DNA of 64,000 nt from the NCBI GenBank assembly GCA_938041695.1, contig CALISI010000030.1, positions 61,715 to 125,714 of the forward strand, given 5' to 3'. How positions within the stretch are numbered: position 1 is the stretch's first letter; each line of letters starts with the position of its first letter. The position numbers and the translations under genes were made by a program. The DNA comes from an uncultured Actinomyces sp. (GTDB taxonomy: Bacteria; Actinomycetota; Actinomycetes; Actinomycetales; Actinomycetaceae). Below are positions 35,939-44,172 of the stretch, one piece after another. Below the pieces are notes generated by a model. The model had not been told where the DNA came from. It made no database searches and saw only the letters and a program-made list of their open reading frames with translations.

Positions 35939-38900
35939 CTACGCGCGCACGCTCAGGGTCGATCCTCCTTCCGGCAGCGGTCGCACCTGGATCTGGTCCG
36001 CGATCTGGGTCGCCATCTCTTCCACGTGCGAGATGACGCCGACCGTGCGCCCAGCGCTGCGCAGCGCCTGCAGCTGTGCCATCACGAGGCTGAGCGTGTG
36101 CGAGTCCAACGACCCGAAGCCCTCGTCGATGAACATCGTGCGCAGCTCGACGCCACCGGCCTCGGCTGAGACGACGTCCGCGAGGCCGAGAGCCAACGCG
36201 AGGGACGTGTAGAACGTTTCCCCGCCCGACAGGGTGCGTGGGCTGCGCATTCCGTCCGTGTCATGGTCGATGATCGCCAGGCCGAGGCCAGACTTGCGCG
36301 AGGCGGTGCCGTCGTCGGGGACGGAGGCGAGCTCGTAGCGTCCCGACGAGATCGCCGCCAGGCGCGGGTTCGCGGCCGCCAGGACCTCCTCGAGGCGCGC
36401 GATGAGCACCCACGCCGACAGGGGAGTGGACGTCAGGTTCTCCGGGCCCGATGCGGCAGCGATGTCTGCGAGGCGTTGGATGGGGTCGGCCTGCTCTCGG
36501 GCGCGCGCGAGTGCCTCCAACGCCTCTTCGAGCGAGGCGCGGGCGGCGTCCAGCTGAGCGCACTGCTGCTCGAGAATGCCGGAGGCTCGGGAAGCTGCAG
36601 CGGCGTCCTCCTCGGCCTTGCGGGCGGTCTCGGTGAGAGCCTCAAGGTCCGGTGCGGACGCTGCTGCCGCGCGGGTCAGGCGCTCCGAAGCAAGCGCCTC
36701 GCGCGCCGCAAAAAGCGCCTTCTCGTGCGTGGCCACACGCGTCTCGAGAGACTGGACCTCGGGGAGTGGAAGCAGGAGCGTGCGCCACGAGTCCGCCCCA
36801 AGGCCCTGATCCGTCAGTGCATCCGTGAGGGCGCGGCGCGCCTGTGCGAGCGCGGCGCGGGCGTTGTCCCAATCGGCGCAGGCCCCGGCCAAGGCCGCCG
36901 CCCGGTGTGCGCGCTCATCAAGGTGCGCTGCGCGAGCGTCAAGGGAGTCGAAGTCGGCGCGCTCAGTCTCCACGCGAGCCTCAGCCGCAGCCAGGGCGGA
37001 TTCGCGCTCCTGCAGGGTGGAGGCGAGGGACGCGGCGGCCTCGCGGGCACTCGCGAGGGCATCCGTCAGTCCGTCGAGGCGGGTACGCTCCTGTGCGAGG
37101 GCCGCCTCTATCTCGGTGATCTGTGGGCTGAGCGCCTCGAGCTTTGCGACGAGCTCGGCCGCCCGATCCCGCTCGGTCTCGAGGGTCGTGGTGGGGGCGC
37201 CGGCCACCTCGTTGAGCTGGGCGATACGCCGCACGAGATCCTGGTGGCGCGCCTGCGCATCTCGCAACGCGCCCTCCGCGCGGTCTCGCGCCTGATCTAG
37301 ATCGGCGACCTGCTCGCGCGTGATCTCCCCGTGGGCGGAAGGCGCGGGAGCCGGGTGAGCGGTGGACCCGCACACGGGACACGGCGTGTCCTTCTTGAGC
37401 TCACGTGCGAGCGCCGATGCGCTCTGTGCGATCCACAGGTCGTGGCCGTCCGCAGCTGCGGCGTTCGCGAGCTTCGCTGCGACTGTGGCCTCGCGCAGCT
37501 CGTCCGATGCTCCGAGGAGAGCCGAGCGCAGCAGGTCCGCCTGCATGGAGGCGTCCAGTCGCTCGTTGATGGCGCGTAGCGTGGATGCGGCCTCAGGTAG
37601 CGTGTCGGCGTCTGCCCGCATGAGGCGTAGGGCTTCGGTGGCCTGCTCGATGCGCAGGGGCAATGTCTCGCGCTCGGCCTCGATGGACGCAATGCGCGCC
37701 AATGCCTGCTCGCGGCGGGAGCACAGCGACTCGATCTGGGCGCGCGCCTCGGGCAGCGAGCGCTCAACGGCCAGCGCTTCGTCGAGAGAGCCGCGCGTGC
37801 GCGTCGCCTCGTCGCGCAGTTCCTGCGCCCGCTCGCCGAGAGCCGCCACGGCCTCGGGTGTCAAGGATGCAGGATCGATGGCATCTGCGTCTGAGAGGGC
37901 GCGGGACAGAGCTGCGACCTGGTCTCCGGCAGACTCCAGACGCGCCGAGGCCTCGGTGACGGCTGCATCGAAGGGTGCCACAGCCAAGGCGAGGCGCGCC
38001 GCATGTGCGTGCTCGCGGTCGGATGCGACCGCCTCCTGGGACGTGGTGAGCTCGGCGAGCTTCGCGCTTACGCGCGCGCGCTCCGCCTGCGCCTCTGCCA
38101 GCGCGCGGCCCTCGGCCAGCGCGCGGGAAGCCTCCCGCGCGGTCGCTGTGGCCACCTTGGCGACGTGCAGGGTCTGGGCGTGCGCCTCTCGCGCGCGATC
38201 ACAGGCCTGCTGGGTCCAGCGTGTCACGGCGCTGGAATCCTCCGCACCCGCGTCCAGCTGGTCGGCCTCCTCGGCCTCGGCTGCGCGTTCCTGGGCACTG
38301 TGGGCATCCGTGTGCGCGTCTTCGCTCAGGGCATCATCCAGCGACCGCACACGCTCGAAAGCGCCGACGGCAGCCACGCGCCGTTCCTCGATGCCGCGCT
38401 TCGACGAGGCGGCCGCATCGACGAGGGCCTTCGTGAAGTCCACGTAGATCTGCGTGTCGAAAATGTCGCGCAGGATCTGCTCGCGAGCATCCGACGTGGC
38501 GTTGAGGAACTGGGAGAACTTGCCCTGCGGGAGCACAATCGTCTGCAGGAACTGGTCCTTGTCCAGGCCCACGATTGCCGGAATCTCGTAGCCCACGTCG
38601 CGCGGACCTGACGCGATCGGCTCCACCGTGCGCCACCCGTCCGGAGCGTCCGGATCCTCCACGACCCGCGTCAGCGTCGACTTCGAATTGCGCTGCGACT
38701 TCTTGCCCGCCGGGGTGTAGGCGGGGGTGCGGGTCACCCGGTAGATGCCCGTCGCCACCTCGAAGACCAGGTCCGCCTCCGACGGGTCCGAATCCGAGAT
38801 GTGGTTCGAACGCAGGCGGTCCTTCGACGCGTCCTTCGTGCGAGCCACGTCCCCGTACAGGGCGAAGGTAATCGCGTCGATGAGCGTGGACTTTCCCGCG

Positions 38901-39013
38901 CCCGTCGGCCCGTCCAGGAGGAACAGGCCCGAGTCCTCGAAGGCTGAAAAGTCAACCGTGTACTCGCCCGCGAAGGGGCCGATGCCCACAATGCGCAGCC
39001 ACCGAATCTTCAC
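35939..39013 (-). CDS. sbcC: Exonuclease subunit SbcC
   Basis: The 1024-residue SMC-like ATPase has Walker A LDGPTGAGKSTLIDAI near the N-terminus and a Q-loop region (FLQTIVLPQGKFSQFLNAT). Long Ala/Glu/Arg-rich coiled coils surround the zinc hook CPVC (in DTPCPVCGSTAHP), at about the middle. The C-terminal half has the ABC signature RTLSGGETFYTSLALALGLA, and Walker B TMFIDEGFGSLD. With SbcD it processes DNA hairpins and double-strand breaks. The GTG at 39013 overlaps the sbcD stop (GTGA). The longer frame to 39043 lacks support. Confidence 0.94.
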   Translation of the reverse strand: MKIRWLRIVGIGPFAGEYTVDFSAFEDSGLFLLDGPTGAGKSTLIDAITFALYGDVARTKDASKDRLRSNHISDSDPSEADLVFEVATGIYRVTRTPAYTPAGKKSQRNSKSTLTRVVEDPDAPDGWRTVEPIASGPRDVGYEIPAIVGLDKDQFLQTIVLPQGKFSQFLNATSDAREQILRDIFDTQIYVDFTKALVDAAASSKRGIEERRVAAVGAFERVRSLDDALSEDAHTDAHSAQERAAEAEEADQLDAGAEDSSAVTRWTQQACDRAREAHAQTLHVAKVATATAREASRALAEGRALAEAQAERARVSAKLAELTTSQEAVASDREHAHAARLALAVAPFDAAVTEASARLESAGDQVAALSRALSDADAIDPASLTPEAVAALGERAQELRDEATRTRGSLDEALAVERSLPEARAQIESLCSRREQALARIASIEAERETLPLRIEQATEALRLMRADADTLPEAASTLRAINERLDASMQADLLRSALLGASDELREATVAAKLANAAAADGHDLWIAQSASALARELKKDTPCPVCGSTAHPAPAPSAHGEITREQVADLDQARDRAEGALRDAQARHQDLVRRIAQLNEVAGAPTTTLETERDRAAELVAKLEALSPQITEIEAALAQERTRLDGLTDALASAREAAASLASTLQERESALAAAEARVETERADFDSLDARAAHLDERAHRAAALAGACADWDNARAALAQARRALTDALTDQGLGADSWRTLLLPLPEVQSLETRVATHEKALFAAREALASERLTRAAAASAPDLEALTETARKAEEDAAAASRASGILEQQCAQLDAARASLEEALEALARAREQADPIQRLADIAAASGPENLTSTPLSAWVLIARLEEVLAAANPRLAAISSGRYELASVPDDGTASRKSGLGLAIIDHDTDGMRSPRTLSGGETFYTSLALALGLADVVSAEAGGVELRTMFIDEGFGSLDSHTLSLVMAQLQALRSAGRTVGVISHVEEMATQIADQIQVRPLPEGGSTLSVRA

Positions 39014-40215
39014 TGCATGTCCTTTCCTCGAAGCCCAGCCCACACGTCCAGGGCAAGGGAGCGCTCCTGCGCGCTCAGCGCCCGCCCGCCCACGGCCTCG
39101 TAAAACTCTTCCGTCACCTCGCGCGGATCCCGTGAGGCACGCACGGTCATCGCGGGAGCCATCGAGGGGGCCTGGGAGGGGCGGTGCACGACGACGAGGG
39201 CGTGCGGGTAGACCTCGCGAATGCGCGGAACCATGCGCTCGGGGCGCGCGTCATCCGTGACTGTGATCGACACGTACGAGGCCGTGGTGGCCTCGTCGGG
39301 ATCCGCGAGCAGCTCATCCATGGTCCCCTCGAGCACCGCGATGCCCCGCAGCGTCGGGATGAGCACCACCTCGATGCCGGTCACCGAGGTCTCATCCGTC
39401 GTCACGAGGGTGACCGACTTGGTGGCCCCGGCCTCGGAGAAGGAATACGCGATGGGGGAGCCCGCGTATCGGATTGGAACCGAGGCCCCCGCGATGTCCT
39501 GCGGGCGGTGCAGATGCCCGGCGGCCACGTAGTCCAGGCCGTGGGCCAGGGGATCCGCGCCCCCGAGCGTGTCGAAGAGCTCCACGGACACGGATGGCAC
39601 GCCGCCCACCTGGATGTCGCGCTCGGAGTCCGAGGTCTGGGCCCCCGTCATGAAGGCGTGCGGCATCGCGATGGCCGGGCGCTCGTCGCCCGCATCGCGT
39701 CGCGTCTCAAGGTCCGCTCGCACCCGTCGCAGCGCCGCCGCCAGGACCGCCTGGTGGGAGCGGGGCAGGGGACCGGGCAGGCCGACTTCACCGCTGGGCT
39801 CCAGGTCCGACAGCGACTGGCGCACCAAGTCGGGCTCCAGGTAGGGCATCGGGTACACAAGCGCGCCCCCGGCCTGGATGGGCGTGCCGATCGCCTCGGG
39901 GTCGGTCACCACATGCAGAGAGGGGGTGAGCATGTCAGCGAAAAGGCCCAGGCGCGCCGCCCCGTCGTGGTTCCCCGACGTCAGGATGACCGTCGTGATC
40001 TCCGTCAGCTCGCGCAGGGCGCGCCGCATCCGCGCGAGCGCGTCCACGGGCGGGACCGCGCGGTCGAACACGTCGCCCGAGATGAGCACGGCATCCACGC
40101 CGCGCTCACGCACCAGGGCAACCAGCCACTCGATGAACGCGTCCGCGCTGTCTCCCAGAGACGCGCCGTGCAGCGTGCGCCCCAGGTGCCAGTCGGAGGT
40201 GTGCAGAATCAACAT
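39010..40215 (-). CDS. sbcD: Exonuclease subunit SbcD
   Basis: The 401-residue metallophosphoesterase has the motif I block LHTSDWHLGRTLHG, then VDAVLISGDVFDRAVPP, and VILTSGNHDGAARL. DYVAAGHLHRPQ closes the di-metal site. It is the nuclease partner of SbcC and overlaps it by 4 nt. The ATG at 40215 gives the standard family start; the open frame to 40299 is not conserved. CACACT ends 6 nt before the ATG, so the operon mRNA may be leaderless. Confidence 0.94.
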   Translation of the reverse strand: MLILHTSDWHLGRTLHGASLGDSADAFIEWLVALVRERGVDAVLISGDVFDRAVPPVDALARMRRALRELTEITTVILTSGNHDGAARLGLFADMLTPSLHVVTDPEAIGTPIQAGGALVYPMPYLEPDLVRQSLSDLEPSGEVGLPGPLPRSHQAVLAAALRRVRADLETRRDAGDERPAIAMPHAFMTGAQTSDSERDIQVGGVPSVSVELFDTLGGADPLAHGLDYVAAGHLHRPQDIAGASVPIRYAGSPIAYSFSEAGATKSVTLVTTDETSVTGIEVVLIPTLRGIAVLEGTMDELLADPDEATTASYVSITVTDDARPERMVPRIREVYPHALVVVHRPSQAPSMAPAMTVRASRDPREVTEEFYEAVGGRALSAQERSLALDVWAGLRGKDMQ

Positions 40216-40221
40216 GATCCC

Positions 40222-40227
40222 AGTGTG
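40222..40227 (-). promoter_or_regulatory. -10-like element, sbcDC operon
   Basis: Minus-strand CACACT ends 6 nt before the sbcD ATG at 40215. The 15-nt context closely resembles that before the DUF6912 gene (35453-35467). Confidence 0.4.
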
Positions 40228-40303
40228 ACAGAGGGCGCCCACATCTGCGTCCGTCACACACGCTTGGAGAGCGGACACGAGCTGCACACGCGCGCTCACC
40301 CGA

Positions 40304-40309
40304 TAGCAT
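40304..40309 (+). promoter_or_regulatory. -10 element, leaderless amidotransferase gene
   Basis: TAGCAT ends 7 nt before the ATG at 40317. This hexamer contains the ATG at 40308, which therefore is unlikely to be the start. Confidence 0.55.
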
Positions 40310-40316
40310 GGTGGGC

Positions 40317-41045
40317 ATGACCAAGCCCTTCCTCATGCTGACCTCGCGCGACGACGGCCCCGTCCTGGCCGCCGAATGCGCCGACCTGCCTCGCTTCTCG
40401 GGACTCACCCCCGACCAGGTCCGCCAGGTGCGCATGGAAAGGGAGCTGCCCGACCTTGACCTGTCCGAGTACTCGGGTGCGTTTATCTGCGGGTCCCCGT
40501 GGGACGCGAACGCCGACGACCACCTGAAGGACGAACGTCAGGTGCGCGCCGAGGCCTGGCTGCGCTCCTTCTACGACCGGGCGCTCGCAGAGTCCTTCCC
40601 GATCCTGGGCCTGTGCTACGGGCTGGGCACCCTCACCCTGCACCTGGGCGGCGTCATCGACACCCACCACGGCGAGGAAATCAGCGGCATTGCGCTCACG
40701 AAGACGGACGCGGGCCGCGACGACCCGCTCCTGGAGGGCACCCCCGACCGTTTCCACTCCTACGTCGGCCACCACGAGGCCGTGCGCGAGCTGGCCCCCG
40801 GCATGCAGGTCCTCCTGGCCGGTGACGACACGCCGATCCAGATGGTGCGCGTGGGCGAGGCCGCATGGGCGACCCAGTTCCACCCCGAGATGGACTTGGG
40901 CGGTGTCAACGTGCGCATCGACCAGTACGCGGGCCGCTACTACCCGGCGGAGAAGGCCGAGGCCATCCGCGCCCAGGTCGCGACCGTCGACACGGACCCC
41001 TCGCGCCTCATCCTGCGCAACTTCGTGCGCCGCTTCCAGCGCTGA
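40317..41045 (+). CDS. Class I glutamine amidotransferase-like protein
   Basis: The 242-residue protein has the GATase nucleophile elbow in PILGLCYGLGTLTLHLGG (Cys in GLCYG). The His-x-Glu pair is in WATQFHPEMDLGG. Family members of this size hydrolyse glutamine or act on related gamma-glutamyl substrates; a GMP-synthase domain is absent. The N-terminal block FLMLTSRDDGPVLAAECADL is not diagnostic. The ATG at 40317 is favoured over 40308 because the latter overlaps the -10. It is divergent from sbcDC. The substrate is not known. Confidence 0.82.
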   Translation: MTKPFLMLTSRDDGPVLAAECADLPRFSGLTPDQVRQVRMERELPDLDLSEYSGAFICGSPWDANADDHLKDERQVRAEAWLRSFYDRALAESFPILGLCYGLGTLTLHLGGVIDTHHGEEISGIALTKTDAGRDDPLLEGTPDRFHSYVGHHEAVRELAPGMQVLLAGDDTPIQMVRVGEAAWATQFHPEMDLGGVNVRIDQYAGRYYPAEKAEAIRAQVATVDTDPSRLILRNFVRRFQR

Positions 41046-41082
41046 GTGCCGCCGGCGGGCGGGGCCGCGCTCCGCGGCGCAG

Positions 41083-41217
41083 TTAGCGGGCCTTGCGGCG
41101 CAGGTAGATCCAGTTCACCAGGGCGACGGCGCCCAGGACGCAGCTCGTCAGCATCGAGTGGCGGTAGGCCGTCATGTCGTCTGTCAGGGGCACGAAGGCG
41201 CTCACCATCGCGGTGAC
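41083..41217 (-). CDS. Small membrane protein, probably C-terminal fragment of the four-helix family
   Basis: About 44 residues starting at GTG 41217 contain one hydrophobic helix (LTSCVLGAVALVNWIYL) ending in a basic tail (RRKAR). Its layout resembles the last helix and tail of the two neighbouring four-helix proteins. It may be the remains of a third copy. The longest frame reaches 41277 and would overlap the next gene. Coding status is uncertain. Confidence 0.35.
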   Translation of the reverse strand, partial: VTAMVSAFVPLTDDMTAYRHSMLTSCVLGAVALVNWIYLRRKAR

Positions 41218-41234
41218 GATGTGAGGGTGCGAGG

Positions 41235-41687
41235 CTATCCCGCTGGTTGGATCGGTCCGCGCCTGCGGGTGCGGCATTTTGCGATGAAGAGCACCACGAA
41301 GAAACAGAGGACAACGAACATCGCAGCCATCGCGACGTTCCGTGGCGTGTTGTTGGGCTCGGGGCGGACTCCGTGGTCCGTGACGTCACCGACGATGACA
41401 GTGGCGGTACATACGAGGGAACAACCCATCACCGCCCACTCGCAGGCTCGAAGCACAGGATGAACGCCGGGAATCGTGCGCGAATATCCTGGCATCTGAA
41501 TAGCGAGGAGCGCCGAGGCAATGACGAGCATGTAGTCATTCAGGCGGTTGTCTCTCCCGAAGAAGGTGCCGCCGATCGAATAGACGACCGTGCCGATCAA
41601 CAGCGCGAAGAAGAAGTAGCGGAGGACCTTGTCGACCCGCGAAAGCCCTGCAGTGTTGCCGATGAGGTTCTGCTCAATGGCGGACAT
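41235..41687 (-). CDS. Four-helix membrane protein (paralog 1)
   Basis: The family is not recognised. The 150-residue protein has four hydrophobic segments and a short basic cytoplasmic tail (AKCRTRRRGP). The block IQMPGYSRTIPGVHPVLRAC followed by EWAV matches WQMAGYSRSCARTTSRLWPR then A-L-E-W in the protein at 42060-42506, so the two are paralogs. Size and topology are like bacteriocin immunity proteins, but no family link is established. The ATG at 41687 has AAGG about 11 nt upstream. It lies next to rsgA-derived sequence. Confidence 0.6.
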   Translation of the reverse strand: MSAIEQNLIGNTAGLSRVDKVLRYFFFALLIGTVVYSIGGTFFGRDNRLNDYMLVIASALLAIQMPGYSRTIPGVHPVLRACEWAVMGCSLVCTATVIVGDVTDHGVRPEPNNTPRNVAMAAMFVVLCFFVVLFIAKCRTRRRGPIQPAG

Positions 41688-41787
41688 AGCGATCACGACC
41701 TTGTGAATCAGAGATAGCGACCATCACTGTACCCTCATTGTCCACGCAGGGGGGGCGCTGTCAAGCACTTTCGGCGCGTACTTTTCT

Positions 41788-41928
41788 TTACCGGGCAGCC
41801 TTGCTGGCCGCCTCCGCCGTCGCCACGGCCTCGAGGAGCCTGCGCACCGACGCCACGCGGGAAGCGCGCCCCTGTCGCAGTTGATCCGCATCCTCAGCCG
41901 TGGCCTCGTCGATCGCAAAAGGTGACAT
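41788..41928 (-). pseudogene. Partial copy of the rsgA 3' end
   Basis: About 46 codons match the C-terminus of RsgA (43087-44172): IDEAxxEDAD, then RASRVASVRRLLEAVATAEA and A-S-K. Roughly 80% of residues are identical. DNA similarity runs from about 41797 to 41930 against 43088-43220. No GTPase or zinc domain is present. It marks a duplication that brackets the genes at 42060-42937. Confidence 0.75.
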
Positions 41929-41940
41929 GGAAAATCCGAG

Positions 41941-41986
41941 GCGAGGGGGCCGCATCCATGCTGCAAGCTGGATGCGGCCCCCTCGC
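41941..41986. terminator. Long GC-rich hairpin beside the rsgA fragment
   Basis: An 18-bp perfect inverted repeat (41941-41958 and 41969-41986) has a 10-nt loop. It lies between the rsgA remnant and the four-helix gene stop at 42060, and may terminate minus-strand transcription. Confidence 0.65.
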
Positions 41987-42059
41987 GCTTGGCGACGCCT
42001 AGCTTTGTGCACAGCTTCCGACGATAGATCAGAACTGGGCGCTACTGGCGTGTCGCGGT

Positions 42060-42506
42060 TTACTTGTTGGTGTCTTGGGTCCGGTACTTGAGTACGAGCA
42101 GCGCGATGAGGCAACAGAGCGTGCCGAGCAGGGCGCCATTCGCGACTCTCGAGGGAATCGCGAAATAGTCGTAACTGTCACCGTTGCTGGTGATCACACT
42201 CGTCACTGCTGCCCCTATTGAGATAATCGCGCACGTAATTCCCGTCCATTCGAGCGCGCGAGGCCACAGTCGCGAGGTTGTTCGTGCGCACGAGCGTGAA
42301 TAGCCGGCCATTTGCCAGGCAGCAAGTGCCGCGCACATGGCGGTCGTCAGTTCGCGTGAAGGCCTTCCTGATGCTGCGATGGAAAACGCGATGGATGCGA
42401 TGGTGACCGCAAAGAATACGAAGGCAAACACTGCGCGCAGCGCTCTGTCTGTGGCTGTCGGCATTGCATCGGGAGCGTCGACTGGGGCTGGTTGAAACTG
42501 TTGCAT
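42060..42506 (-). CDS. Four-helix membrane protein (paralog 2)
   Basis: The 148-residue protein has a hydrophilic Pro/Ala-rich N-terminus and four hydrophobic helices (AVFAFVFFAVTIASIAFSIA, ITCAIISIGAAVTSVI, LLGTLCCLIALLVLKY). The WQMAGYSR block is shared with paralog 1. The ATG at 42506 follows GGAGGAGGG. It sits 41 nt behind the small secreted protein gene, so both are probably on one mRNA. A protective partner for that secreted product is possible but only an inference. Confidence 0.65.
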   Translation of the reverse strand: MQQFQPAPVDAPDAMPTATDRALRAVFAFVFFAVTIASIAFSIAASGRPSRELTTAMCAALAAWQMAGYSRSCARTTSRLWPRALEWTGITCAIISIGAAVTSVITSNGDSYDYFAIPSRVANGALLGTLCCLIALLVLKYRTQDTNK

Positions 42507-42547
42507 CTCTCTTCCCTCCTCCTGAGTTGAGGTGTTTGTGGCTGGCG

Positions 42548-42937
42548 CTAGCGTGCGTAGCAGGAGTAGCGAGACCAACACTCGTCTGTGAACCCGTGGC
42601 GGAAACCAAGGTATCCGGCGGTTCCAAGGAGGCCGACAGTGTTGGCTGCGTTGAAGATGGCCCAGCCCTTACGGCCCTGCCACTCGCTCCATGTAAGACC
42701 GCCAGTGCGGGCCTGGTGGACTCCCTCACCATACGCAGTGTCGTACCCAAACTTCATTGCTGTGATCGCAGCGATAACAACGGCGGGGGCTGCCTCGACC
42801 GATTCGGTCTCATCGACTGTCGTTTCGCCCGTTGGGACAACCGTTAATCGACCGGCAGCTTGTGCGGGAAGGGTCGTGCCGACTGACAAGAGTGCAGTGC
42901 AGACGCAGGCTGCGATAGCTTTGACGGCAGTTTTCAT
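42548..42937 (-). CDS. Small secreted protein of unknown function
   Basis: The 129-residue precursor has a signal peptide (MKTAVKAIAACVCTALLSVG, cleavage likely after P-A-Q-A near residue 28). The mature part of about 100 residues has a hydrophobic stretch (AAPAVVIAAITAM), a Gly/Tyr-rich segment, and a C-terminal Gly-rich hydrophobic region (VGLLGTAGYLGFRHG). It ends in two Cys (DECWSRYSCYAR), which could form a disulfide. It is not recognised. Size, amphipathic Gly-rich sequence and the downstream membrane gene recall secreted bacteriocins. A near-consensus promoter lies upstream. Confidence 0.65.
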   Translation of the reverse strand: MKTAVKAIAACVCTALLSVGTTLPAQAAGRLTVVPTGETTVDETESVEAAPAVVIAAITAMKFGYDTAYGEGVHQARTGGLTWSEWQGRKGWAIFNAANTVGLLGTAGYLGFRHGFTDECWSRYSCYAR

Positions 42938-42961
42938 AGTGATCACGTCCTTGTAATCAGG

Positions 42962-42980
42962 TGTAGCGGACGCCGCTACA
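42962..42980 (-). promoter_or_regulatory. Palindrome at the predicted transcript start
   Basis: TGTAGCGG-acg-CCGCTACA is a perfect 8+8 inverted repeat placed about 7 nt after the -10 element. It could be an operator or a 5' hairpin on the mRNA. Confidence 0.5.
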
Positions 42981-42985
42981 TTTCT

Positions 42986-43013
42986 ATTATTGACTGGCCT
43001 GATAATCTGTCAA
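42986..43013 (-). promoter_or_regulatory. Near-consensus promoter of the small secreted protein gene
   Basis: On the minus strand TTGACA (43013-43008), a 16-nt spacer and AATAAT (42991-42986) match 11 of 12 consensus positions. The region is AT-rich, unlike its surroundings. Confidence 0.75.
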
Positions 43014-43086
43014 GCATTCATTAGTAGTGAACTGTATCACAGTATATGCTTTCCGTTTGTAAAATGTTGAGAAGGTGATAATGGGG

Positions 43087-44172
43087 TTACCGGAAGGCCT
43101 TGCTGGCCGCCTCCGCCGTCGCCACGGCCTCCAGCAGCCTGCGCACCGACGCCACGCGGGAAGCGCGCTCGGAGCGCGTCCGATCCGCATCCTCGTCCCC
43201 GGCCTCGTCGATGGTGAAGGGGCCGGTGGCGCGCGCGTAAGTGTCAAGTGCGCACGAGGGCTCCTCCTCGCCGTGCGAGCACAGCGGCAGGCACCAGGCG
43301 GCCGCCTCCGCGACGTCCGGGAAGACACCCAGCACGTCGGCGACGCTCACGTGCCCCAGACCGAAGGACCGCACGCCGGGTGTATCCACGATCCAGCCGC
43401 CCTCGTCCAGCTCGAAGGCCTCCGAGGACGTGGAGGTGTGGCGCCCGCGCCCCGTCACCTCGTTGACGTGGCCCGTCGCGCGGCCCGCGCCCGGCACCAA
43501 CAGGTTGATGAGCGTGGACTTTCCGACCCCCGAGTGCCCCACCAGCACCGACCAATGGCCGGTTAGGAGGGCCCGCAGCTCGGCGACGCCTGGGTCGGCT
43601 TCCCCGGCCTCGGCGCTCGTGAGTACGACGCGCACGTCGAAGTCCTCGTAGGCGGTGATCAGCTCGTCGGCGCTGGCCAGGTCGGCCTTTGTCAGCACGA
43701 GGACGGGAGATAGACCGGCCTCGTAGGCGGCGACCAGGCAGCGGTCGATCATGCCGGTGCGCGGGGGCGGATCCGCCAGGGCCACGACGATGCACATCGT
43801 GTCCGCGTTCGCGACGATCGCCTTCTCGCCGCGCTGATCCGGCGCGTCCTCGAGGGAGCGGCGCAGCACGCAGGAGCGTTCTTCGACGGTGACGATGCGC
43901 GCGAGCGTGTCGGGGCGCCCGGACAGGTCGCCGGTCAGGCGCACGCGGTCGCCCATGATGACGGAGCCTCGCCCCAGCTCGCGGGCGCGCACGGCCACGA
44001 CGCGGGTGCCGTCCTGCTCCAGGCTCACCTGGTAGCGGCCGCGGTCGATGCCGATGACGCGGCCCAGCGGCTTCGAGGACCAGTCGGGACGGTCCTTCGT
44101 GCGGGGGCGCGAGCCCTTGCCGGCGCGCACGCGCACGCGCGGGTCGTCGGTTCCGGTGTCGCGGCGGGCCAT
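43087..44172 (-). CDS. rsgA: Ribosome small-subunit GTPase RsgA
   Basis: RsgA helps mature the 30S ribosomal subunit. The 361-residue protein has an OB-fold N-terminal domain and a circularly permuted GTPase with VLVLTKADLAS before the P-loop LVGHSGVGKSTLINLL. Switch region GRGRHTSTSSEAFEL and VDTPGVRSFGL follow. The C-terminal zinc domain has C-LPL-C-S-H-GEEEPS-C. The ATG at 44172 shares one nt with the aroA stop (TGATG), so the genes are coupled. The last 45 codons are duplicated at 41788-41928. The open frame to 44721 is out-of-context sequence inside aroA. Confidence 0.94.
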   Translation of the reverse strand: MARRDTGTDDPRVRVRAGKGSRPRTKDRPDWSSKPLGRVIGIDRGRYQVSLEQDGTRVVAVRARELGRGSVIMGDRVRLTGDLSGRPDTLARIVTVEERSCVLRRSLEDAPDQRGEKAIVANADTMCIVVALADPPPRTGMIDRCLVAAYEAGLSPVLVLTKADLASADELITAYEDFDVRVVLTSAEAGEADPGVAELRALLTGHWSVLVGHSGVGKSTLINLLVPGAGRATGHVNEVTGRGRHTSTSSEAFELDEGGWIVDTPGVRSFGLGHVSVADVLGVFPDVAEAAAWCLPLCSHGEEEPSCALDTYARATGPFTIDEAGDEDADRTRSERASRVASVRRLLEAVATAEAASKAFR

